Below, in pieces: positions 1 to 6,040 of a stretch of DNA of 20,737 nucleotides. The stretch is from a virus. A model generated the notes under the pieces. It was not told where the DNA came from. It did no database searches and saw only the letters and a list, made by a program, of their open reading frames with translations. The position numbers and the translations under genes were made by a program. The stretch spans positions 1 to 20,737 of IMG/VR virus record IMGVR_UViG_3300035212_001990; one strand, 5' to 3'. Positions within the stretch are counted from its first letter, which is position 1, and the number at the start of each line of letters is the position of its first letter.

Positions 1-1077
1 TTTGAAAAGATTATCGATGGCTCAGCACACTTTAGGTGGTCGCGCGATAAGTCAAACTACTTCTTAGAAAACACTAAGACCAAATCAAAGATATTCTTTA
101 TGGCTGAAAACATAAGCCATGACCCCGAGTTAAATGCTTTCTTAGGACTTGAAACAAACGGAATATACTTTGAGCAAATTGAAGAGTTAAGCAAGAAGTT
201 ATGGAATATCGGCAGCTCGCGTGTTGGCTCCTGGTATATTGATAAAATGCCAACACCTTTGATATTAGCAACATTTAATCCGACTCAAACGTGGATTAAA
301 GATGAAATACACATACCGTATTTAAAGGGCGAGTTAGGTGAGGAGTTTTACTATCAGTTAGCCATGCCAGATGATAATGCATTCGTAACTGATGAGCAGC
401 GTAAAGTTTGGTCACGTATGGATGAGCGTTATCGTAGGCAGTTTATCGGTGGCGATTGGACTAACTTCGATATGGATGGCAATCGTTGGGCATATGCTTA
501 CGATTCGACTAAACACCTTAAGCCCGTTGAACTTAACAAACAACTGCCCATCATACTTAGTTTTGATTTTAACCGTAATCCTATTTGTTGCTCAGTGCTT
601 CAAGTTATGCCGCCATCAACGATAAGAGTTAAAGAAACGATTAAGTTAGCCAATAGCGACATCTACCAACTTTGCGATGTGATTAAGTCTAAGTATGGCA
701 ATGCACTTTACCAAGTAACTGGCGATGCAAGTGGCAAGTCATCGAGTGCATTGGTGCAGGATAACCTCAACTATTACGTTGTTATTCGACAGAAGTTTAA
801 CCTCAGCAACAATCAAATGTTAGTACCAAGCGTTAACCCATCGTTAGAAGACAACCGAATGTTAGTCAACTCATTACTTGCGCGTGGCAATGTAGAACTT
901 GACCCTCAGTTTACTAAGGGATTGCAATTCGATTTAGAAAACGTGGCGGTGCTACCCGATGGCACTATAAAGAAAACAGACCGTAACGATCCGACTCAAC
1001 AAGCCGATGCATTAGACACATTTCGTTATGCTTGTAACACTTATCTAAAAAATTTCATATATTTGTCAAATGTTTAG
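1..1077 (+). CDS. terL: Terminase large subunit, C-terminal part (5' end outside window)
   Basis: This is the motor and nuclease that packages phage DNA into the prohead through the portal. The frame is open from base 1, so the gene is cut by the window edge and the ATG at 100 is internal. The Walker A and B motifs must lie upstream. Numbering from the Met at 100, I see 'LATFNPTQTW' (55-64), which fits the ATPase coupling motif. A 'YRRQFIGGDW' stretch (111-120) is typical of the linker. The RNase H-like nuclease shows 'LSFDFN' (153-158), 'TGDASG' (207-212) and 'ADALDTFRY' (302-310), which supply the expected acidic residues. The stop overlaps the next gene by 8 bases. No small terminase is visible; it may lie upstream. 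The family call is strong even though the protein is partial. Confidence 0.93.
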   Translation, partial: FEKIIDGSAHFRWSRDKSNYFLENTKTKSKIFFMAENISHDPELNAFLGLETNGIYFEQIEELSKKLWNIGSSRVGSWYIDKMPTPLILATFNPTQTWIKDEIHIPYLKGELGEEFYYQLAMPDDNAFVTDEQRKVWSRMDERYRRQFIGGDWTNFDMDGNRWAYAYDSTKHLKPVELNKQLPIILSFDFNRNPICCSVLQVMPPSTIRVKETIKLANSDIYQLCDVIKSKYGNALYQVTGDASGKSSSALVQDNLNYYVVIRQKFNLSNNQMLVPSVNPSLEDNRMLVNSLLARGNVELDPQFTKGLQFDLENVAVLPDGTIKKTDRNDPTQQADALDTFRYACNTYLKNFIYLSNV

Positions 1078-1690
1078 CGTAATAATTCCAACAATGTGGA
1101 AATCTCCACGCATCACACAACTGTTAACCGATTTGTGCAACTGCGAATTAGTAGGCGAGGTTATCATTATTGATAACAACCCGAGCGAAAGTCAACCGTT
1201 GCCACTTAACGCTAAGTATGACATACACTTAATGGCTGAAAATATTTATGTAAATCCTGCATGGAATTACGGAGTTGAACGTTCCCAATTTGAGAACATA
1301 TTAATTTGCAATGATGACATTAACTTTAACCCATCGTTCTTAGGCATCTATGATGACAGTTTGCAGCACGTTGGCATTATCGGAATGGCATTTGAGAACT
1401 ACCAACTAAAGGCAGACCATAACATCCACCTCAAACCGATGAAAGAACGCCCTTATGGATGGGGCTGTTTGATGTTAATTCACAAATCAAAGTACACACC
1501 GATACCCGATGATTTACTTATTGCAAACGGTGATGATTGGTTAGCACAACACGCGACACCGTTTGTATTGCATGGCTTATCGATTCAATCCGAGATTAGC
1601 ACCACATCGAGAATGGAGGAGTTTGGAATGATACAACACACCGATAACGAAACTTATAAACTAAAATATGGCACACCAAGAACAAGTTGA
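1070..1690 (+). CDS. Glycosyltransferase, GT2-like (GT-A fold)
   Basis: It probably transfers a sugar from a nucleotide-sugar to an unknown acceptor. The 206-residue protein opens with 'FSVIIPTMW' and then 'VIIIDNNPSE' (31-40), the nucleotide-binding strand pattern of GT2 enzymes. 'NPAWNYGV' (62-69) and 'ILICNDDINF' (77-86) follow; the latter, with D82 and D83, is the likely DxD-equivalent metal site. 'YGWGCLMLIHK' (129-139) and 'GDDW' (154-157) fit the acceptor and catalytic-base region. It is shorter than many cellular GT2 proteins, so it is close to a bare catalytic domain with no membrane segment. The start overlaps terL by 8 bases and the end overlaps the methyltransferase by 23, so the three are probably co-transcribed. 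Family call is good; donor and acceptor are unknown. Confidence 0.82.
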   Translation: MFSVIIPTMWKSPRITQLLTDLCNCELVGEVIIIDNNPSESQPLPLNAKYDIHLMAENIYVNPAWNYGVERSQFENILICNDDINFNPSFLGIYDDSLQHVGIIGMAFENYQLKADHNIHLKPMKERPYGWGCLMLIHKSKYTPIPDDLLIANGDDWLAQHATPFVLHGLSIQSEISTTSRMEEFGMIQHTDNETYKLKYGTPRTS

Positions 1691-2201
1691 ATGGTGCGAG
1701 CTTGTTAAGCACGCGCACCCAGAATTCTTTATCGGCACTAACGTTTTAGACATCGGATCACTTGATATCAATGGCAACAACCGTTATTTGTTTGAGCAAT
1801 GCGACTATACTGGCATCGATATCGGAGATGGGCCTAATGTTGACCTTGTAATTAAGGGGCACTTGCATAGGACAGACATCGATAACGATTACGATGTGGT
1901 TATTTCAACTGAGTGCTTTGAGCATGATGAGCATTGGCAACAAACGTTAAAAAATGTAATTAAAAACTTATTGAGCAAAGGTGGTTTATTTTTGTTTAGT
2001 TGTGCCGCGCCAGGCAGACCCGAACATGGTACAAAGCGCACAAGCCCAAAAGATTCACCGTTTACTAATCACTACTATCGCAACTTAAGCGAGGCCGATA
2101 TTCGCAGCGTGTTGGATTGCGACAAAGTATTTTCGAATTATAAATTCAAAACACGTACAGAGTTTCCACAAGATTTGTATTTTTACGGAATAAAAAAATA
2201 A
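1668..2201 (+). CDS. SAM-dependent methyltransferase, class I (type 11-like)
   Basis: It is predicted to transfer a methyl group from S-adenosylmethionine. In the 177 residues, motif I is 'VLDIGSLDING' (26-36). The acidic end of strand 2 is 'YTGIDIG' (47-53, D51). A 'DYDVVISTECFEH' stretch (74-86) is the post-II region, and 'LLSKGGLFLFSCAAPG' (101-116) resembles the strand 5 region. The NPPY/DPPY motif of DNA adenine or N4-cytosine methylases is absent, as is a PC-containing C5-cytosine motif, so DNA methylation is not favoured. A small molecule, sugar or protein substrate is more likely. It overlaps the preceding glycosyltransferase by 23 bases, suggesting the two act on the same product. 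The substrate cannot be read from the sequence. Confidence 0.83.
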   Translation: MAHQEQVEWCELVKHAHPEFFIGTNVLDIGSLDINGNNRYLFEQCDYTGIDIGDGPNVDLVIKGHLHRTDIDNDYDVVISTECFEHDEHWQQTLKNVIKNLLSKGGLFLFSCAAPGRPEHGTKRTSPKDSPFTNHYYRNLSEADIRSVLDCDKVFSNYKFKTRTEFPQDLYFYGIKK

Positions 2202-2204
2202 AAC

Positions 2205-2564
2205 ATGGCTATACTTAATTGTTTAACAAGCTACACTCAAGATGTAAGCGGATGTGCTGAAACATTAGAATTCAGTTCCCCCACGTTCACAAACGATACT
2301 AACTACGTTGTAAAATTTACGTATGCAAATGGATGGGTGCTTAAACGCGAAGCAACAAGCGGCCTATACGATGCAGTAATTGAAATAAACAATAACGGAT
2401 TCTGGAACATTGGAACGGGCCCCGTAAAAGTTGAAATACTTAATGGCTGCGATGTCACAAATTTTGATATTTGTGGGACAGTTTATTCATCAATTACACT
2501 TAACTTCATAAACATAACTGAAGATGATACTATTGCCATTATCCCTTGTCCTTGCCCTGAATAG
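2205..2564 (+). CDS. Hypothetical beta-rich, Cys-containing protein (possible virion component)
   Basis: I do not recognise this 119-residue protein. It begins MAILNC and is rich in Asn, Thr, Val, Ile and aromatic residues in alternating patterns, which suggests an all-beta fold. It has no clear signal peptide. Cysteines occur at 6, 17, 80 and 89 and in the ending 'IIPCPCPE'. It starts three bases after the methyltransferase stop and its last 41 bases overlap the next gene. The composition resembles the minor tail proteins at 6037-9134, so a small structural role is possible, but this is inference from composition and location only. Confidence 0.6.
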   Translation: MAILNCLTSYTQDVSGCAETLEFSSPTFTNDTNYVVKFTYANGWVLKREATSGLYDAVIEINNNGFWNIGTGPVKVEILNGCDVTNFDICGTVYSSITLNFINITEDDTIAIIPCPCPE

Positions 2565-2814
2565 CCTATGTTGTTTAGGTGTTCACTGCCTAACGCGTGA
2601 GGATATGTTATTTGAGAAAGCAGCAAACTATATTCGACATTATGTTGGTGAATTTTGGAGCAAACCATTGTTCGATTGCCCGCCATGTATGGCATCGGTA
2701 TGGGGTTTAATCGGTTGGTTATATTTTGTAACCGACTTGCATTTGATACCTTACTTACTTATACTATGTGGATTAAACGCGTTAACATCTAAAATGTTTT
2801 ATTATGGAGATTGA
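2524..2814 (+). CDS. Small membrane protein with CPPC motif, unknown function
   Basis: This is a 96-residue protein with an N-terminal hydrophobic stretch (about 1-21). A second hydrophobic region spans about 58-88, with a short break near the central 'VTDLHL', so it likely spans the membrane two or three times. Between them is the motif 'FDCPPCMASVWG' (50-61). A Cys-x-x-Cys followed by Trp-Gly at the membrane edge recalls small DUF1360-like membrane proteins, but I cannot confirm that family. The chosen ATG overlaps the previous gene by 41 bases. A later ATG at 2605 would remove the first hydrophobic segment. A membrane protein in a late phage operon could be a holin, an exclusion factor or a membrane-anchored assembly factor; none is demonstrated. 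Confidence 0.55.
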   Translation: MILLPLSLVLALNSLCCLGVHCLTREDMLFEKAANYIRHYVGEFWSKPLFDCPPCMASVWGLIGWLYFVTDLHLIPYLLILCGLNALTSKMFYYGD

Positions 2815-3004
2815 AGATGCACATAAGTTTCTGTTATCACTCGGCTACACTTACACTGGTCAAACATGCGGATGTGGAGGCAGTTCAAAGAAACGCACTT
2901 ACAATAAAACAGATAGTAAAATTATAATTAACTTAAGAACGAAACACTATACACATAACAATGAACTTCCGAAACCTATTCAAGAACTCGCCACCAGTTT
3001 ATAA
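2804..3004 (+). CDS. Small CGCGG-motif protein, unknown function
   Basis: This 66-residue protein is of unknown function. After a short helical start it has 'TCGCGGSSKKRTY' (21-33), a Cys-Gly cluster followed by basic residues. A Lys/Arg/His-rich segment follows, with 'IIINLRTKHYTH' near 40-51. The cluster could bind a metal, but with only two cysteines it would need a partner or dimer. The gene overlaps the membrane protein by 11 bases and the tail chaperone by 44 bases. A related-looking Cys-Gly-Gly end occurs in the 18-codon gene at 13000-13056. The long overlaps on both sides keep confidence moderate. Confidence 0.5.
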   Translation: MEIEDAHKFLLSLGYTYTGQTCGCGGSSKKRTYNKTDSKIIINLRTKHYTHNNELPKPIQELATSL

Positions 3005-3551
3005 ATCCGAATTCCCGCTTGAATTCGCGTTCAAGTGTGGAGGCGTTGACTACTTTGAGTTTGTCGATAAGAACAACCTACCTTATGAGCGTGGGTTAGA
3101 AGCGTTGACATTTTACCAAGAAATGCAGAACGGAGTTACAAACGATTACATCAAGAATTACAACGCGGCAATGAGCAAGTTGTTAAGTGATCCAAAGAAA
3201 ATCAACCTCAACGAAATCATTAAACTACAAATGCGATTCGAGGAGCGTTGTAACTTCATTATAAGCAAGGATATTATCTACAAGGTTGCTTCGGTTGCGT
3301 TTGTGGATAAAAGTGAGCCATTGACACGTTATGACTTTAAGGCTAACGAAAAAAAGATTAAGAACTGGAAAGAGAATGCAGGCGATAGTTTTTTTTTGTC
3401 AATGCCAATAAAGAAATTAGTTCCGTTTTTAGCGAAGTCAGGCGACACTTCCCTGACGTATTTAGCGATAGTGGAAAAAGTAGAGCAGATTCAACGGGAT
3501 ATAGTTTCGTTACAGACATTAGGGATGGAATTGCAAGCAGAGAAAGATTAA
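2961..3551 (+). CDS. Tail assembly chaperone, short (unshifted) form, gpG-like
   Basis: This gene sits directly before the tape measure, the position of the tail assembly chaperone that coats the tape measure during tail assembly. The 196-residue product is rich in charged residues and predicted helix. It has 'GGVDYFEF' (27-34) near the N terminus and a helical C-terminal region ending 'GMELQAEKD'. Sequence similarity to lambda gpG is not obvious by eye; the call rests on position, size and the frameshift arrangement. A run of nine T at 3389-3397 lies in frame as TTT TTT TTG, and the -1 frame is open from the T run to 3667. The start overlaps the upstream small gene by 44 bases. Confidence 0.72.
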   Translation: MNFRNLFKNSPPVYKSEFPLEFAFKCGGVDYFEFVDKNNLPYERGLEALTFYQEMQNGVTNDYIKNYNAAMSKLLSDPKKINLNEIIKLQMRFEERCNFIISKDIIYKVASVAFVDKSEPLTRYDFKANEKKIKNWKENAGDSFFLSMPIKKLVPFLAKSGDTSLTYLAIVEKVEQIQRDIVSLQTLGMELQAEKD

Positions 3552-3670
3552 AGATTACCGTATTAAAATATTTACCCGCGAATTATCAAATTAATTTACT
3601 AAATTTGTGGGATTTCTTTTTCTTTGCTAATGAGGCAAAGAAGCCACAACCAAAAACGCCTAAAAAGTAA
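2961..3670 (+). CDS. Tail assembly chaperone, long form by -1 frameshift, gpGT-like
   Basis: A -1 shift at the T run would read 145 codons in the first frame and then 91 in the -1 frame, giving a product of about 236 residues that ends at TAA 3668-3670. The -1 frame has a TAG at 3386-3388 immediately before the T run and no stop from there to 3667. The extension beyond the normal stop at 3551 is about 40 residues. It looks like real protein, with 'LKYLPANYQINLLNLWDFF' followed by a Lys/Pro-rich end. It also fills the otherwise unexplained 125-base gap before the tape measure. In lambda and many other siphoviruses and myoviruses the chaperone gene makes both forms by -1 frameshifting, the long form contacting the tape measure and tail tube. 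Frameshifting here is inferred, not shown. Confidence 0.68.
3389..3398 (+). promoter_or_regulatory. Slippery sequence for -1 frameshift (T9 run)
   Basis: The run TTTTTTTTTG holds two overlapping ideal X XXY YYZ heptamers in the chaperone reading frame: T TTT TTT (3389-3395) and T TTT TTG (3392-3398). Both tRNAs could re-pair after slipping back one base. The last stop of the -1 frame ends at 3388, the base before the run. RNA polymerase slippage on nine T could give the same result. Confidence 0.65.
3425..3457 (+). promoter_or_regulatory. Second possible slip heptamer with downstream stem-loop
   Basis: G TTT TTA (3425-3431) is in frame with the chaperone. Five bases later a 6-bp stem begins, GTCAGG (3437-3442) pairing with CCTGAC (3452-3457) around a 9-base loop. 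The spacing fits a frameshift stimulator. The heptamer is poorer than the T run because the P-site tRNA would mismatch after slipping. It could be a secondary site or chance. Confidence 0.28.
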
Positions 3671-3676
3671 TGGCAG

Positions 3677-6040
3677 TTGGAAAATGTAATAATTAAATTC
3701 GTTGCAGACACATCAGGACTTGAGCCTGCGATTAAGCAACTTGAATTACTTGGTAAGATAAGCAAAGATGATGCGGCCGCGTTTGCGCAAGTTAACAATG
3801 AGCAAAAGGAATTCATTCAAAACTTAAATAAATCCACAACCGAAATGGGCAAGTTGTCCAACGAAGTCGATGGGCTTATGGCCGAGATTCAAGCGGGAGT
3901 GATGGAGGGATTTGCAGACCATTTAGCTGAGGTAACAAAAGAAACCAAGCAAGCAGGAACGGGTTTCAAGTCAATGAAGCAAGAGTTGAAAGAATTAAAA
4001 GCTCAGATTGCAAGTGGGTCATTAGGCGAAAAGGAATTAAGAGAAGCCACAAAACGCGCTGCAGAGTTAACCGATACTATTGGCGATGTCAACGATAAGG
4101 TTAAGGCATTAGCGAGCGACACAAAGCGAATTGATGCGGTTGTAACTGCGTTTAGAGGAATAGCCGCTGCGGCTTCGGTTGCTGCGGGTGCTGCAACATT
4201 GTTTGGAAGTGAGAACGAAAAGTTAACTAAAACATTAGCGCAAGCTCAGGGCGCGATGGCATTGTTGCAAGGTGTCCAAGAGTTAGCGAATATAGCCACA
4301 ACTGAGGGCGCATTGAGAACAATGGTGTTGGATGGGGCGCAAAAAACCGCTGCGGTTAGTGCCAGGTTAATGGGTACAAGTATAGCAGGAGCAACTGCGG
4401 TTGCAACTGCAGGAGTTAGCTTGTTAGTTATTGGTTTGGTTGCGCTTGTTTCTTATCTAAATGATACAGCAGATGATGGTGTAGAAAACTTCAATAAAAA
4501 AATAGCTGAAATAGGTAGAGATGAGGGCAGCCTTGCAGTGATAAAAACAAGAGTTGAGTTAATTCGTAAAGGATTATCCGATGAAACAAAAATGCGTGTA
4601 GATGCTATAATTTCAAGGAATAAATCTCAAATGCAGTTTGAAAGAGAAATGCGTAAAGATATAAAAACACTTGATGATGAATTTAATGCATTAGACATTA
4701 GTGATCAAATTAGAACAAATAAAACATATCAAGCCGAACGTTTAAGAATATACAACCAATATGTTAAAGATTTTAAACTTGCAGAAAAATCTTATAATGA
4801 TGATATAGCAGATATTAATGAGGCCGCAGCCAAAGCTAAATTGCAAAAAGAAAAAGATACAAGTAAAGCAGTTGTAAAAAATAAAAAAGAGGAAGTAGAT
4901 AACACAATAAAAGAGGAAGAACGCAGATTGCGTGAGGAAATAGCAGCTAATCAATTAGCATTAGAGTCTTCCACATCAATTGATGACCAAGCGTTTTACT
5001 TTAAAAAAATAACTGAATTTAAAAAAGACCAAGTAAGGTTAACTGAAGATTTAACTGATAGTGAATTAATATTAAAATTAGAGCAGTTTGACAAAGAATA
5101 TGATGCATTTGTTAGGATGTTGGTGGATAAAAAATACGCGCAAGATGATTATTACGATGCAGATTTAGAAGCATGGGCAGCGGCAGAACAAGCAAAATTA
5201 GATGCAGCAAAAGAAGCCGCAGATAAGAAATCCGCATATGATAAAGAAAAAATTAAGGCATACACTGACTTAGCTCTATCTTCAGCACAAACCATCTCCG
5301 ACACCATCTTCACAATCAACCAACAAAACAGAGATGCCGAAACCGCATCAATATTAGATTCACTTAGCATGCGTAAAGATGCCGAGTTAAGCAATAAAGA
5401 GCTAACCGATGCACAACGCTTACAGATTGAGGAAAGATACGCACAACAAGAAGCCGAAATCAAAACACGCGCGTGGGAGGCACAAAAACAAGCGGCAATA
5501 GCACAAGCAATAATGAATGGAGCTTTAGCAATTGGTAACATACTTGCAACAGTTCCAGGTGGGCCATTAAGTCCTGCAACAATAGCATCGTTAGCGGCCG
5601 CAGCCATATCAACTGCCGCACAAGTCGCAATCATCGAATCAACACAACCGCCAAAGTTTGCCGATGGTGGTATGGTAGGCGGTCAATTGCATTCAAGTGG
5701 AGGCACATTGATTGAGGCTGAGCGCGGTGAATACGTTGTAAACAGACATGCAGCAGCCGAATATTTACCAGTATTGAAAGCCATTAATGAGGGTGAGCCT
5801 ACATTTGCAAACAATATATTAGCATCATTAGCCACACAGAATTTCGCACTTGCGGCACAATTTCAAACCAAACAAAGTGCAAGTAGTGATGGCATTAACT
5901 ACGATAAGTTAGACCGAATTATGGCAAAGCACAAATCGAATTTAAATGTCAATATTGATGAGCAAGGTTTAACAACATTTTTGCTCAAAGAAAATAGCCG
6001 CGTTGAATTTAGAAACAAAAAAATGAGATACAGAGCATGA
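3677..6040 (+). CDS. Tail tape measure protein
   Basis: This is the longest gene of the window (787 residues); it sets tail length and occupies the tail lumen. The N terminus 'VIIKFVADTSGLEPAIKQL' is typical of tape measures. Residues about 60-160 and 290-510 are long charged helical or coiled-coil regions. Hydrophobic stretches lie at about 161-178, 236-262 and 611-655. Near residue 660 come 'FADGGMVGG' and 'GGTLIEAERGEYVVN', a C-terminal pattern common in these proteins. At about 0.15 nm per residue the tail would be roughly 118 nm. The start is unusual: the frame begins at TTG 3677, while an ATG at 3670 in a TAATGG overlap is out of frame. About 4480-5270 is markedly AT-richer than its flanks. 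The stop overlaps the next start as ATGA. Confidence 0.9.
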   Translation: MENVIIKFVADTSGLEPAIKQLELLGKISKDDAAAFAQVNNEQKEFIQNLNKSTTEMGKLSNEVDGLMAEIQAGVMEGFADHLAEVTKETKQAGTGFKSMKQELKELKAQIASGSLGEKELREATKRAAELTDTIGDVNDKVKALASDTKRIDAVVTAFRGIAAAASVAAGAATLFGSENEKLTKTLAQAQGAMALLQGVQELANIATTEGALRTMVLDGAQKTAAVSARLMGTSIAGATAVATAGVSLLVIGLVALVSYLNDTADDGVENFNKKIAEIGRDEGSLAVIKTRVELIRKGLSDETKMRVDAIISRNKSQMQFEREMRKDIKTLDDEFNALDISDQIRTNKTYQAERLRIYNQYVKDFKLAEKSYNDDIADINEAAAKAKLQKEKDTSKAVVKNKKEEVDNTIKEEERRLREEIAANQLALESSTSIDDQAFYFKKITEFKKDQVRLTEDLTDSELILKLEQFDKEYDAFVRMLVDKKYAQDDYYDADLEAWAAAEQAKLDAAKEAADKKSAYDKEKIKAYTDLALSSAQTISDTIFTINQQNRDAETASILDSLSMRKDAELSNKELTDAQRLQIEERYAQQEAEIKTRAWEAQKQAAIAQAIMNGALAIGNILATVPGGPLSPATIASLAAAAISTAAQVAIIESTQPPKFADGGMVGGQLHSSGGTLIEAERGEYVVNRHAAAEYLPVLKAINEGEPTFANNILASLATQNFALAAQFQTKQSASSDGINYDKLDRIMAKHKSNLNVNIDEQGLTTFLLKENSRVEFRNKKMRYRA

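Noticed and set aside
1032-1065. TTG plus TATATTTG at 1058-1065, resembling the Bacteroidota promoter (TTG ... TAnnTTTG) just before the glycosyltransferase
   Set aside because: The six fixed bases are expected many times in AT-rich DNA of this length and other matches fall inside genes (for example 3600, 16771, 17973). The spacing is at the long limit and the transcript would start at the ATG.
5152-5634. 160-codon open frame on the - strand inside the tape measure
   Set aside because: Antisense to an Ala-rich coding segment; its Ala/Cys/Ser-rich translation has no credible start context or motif.
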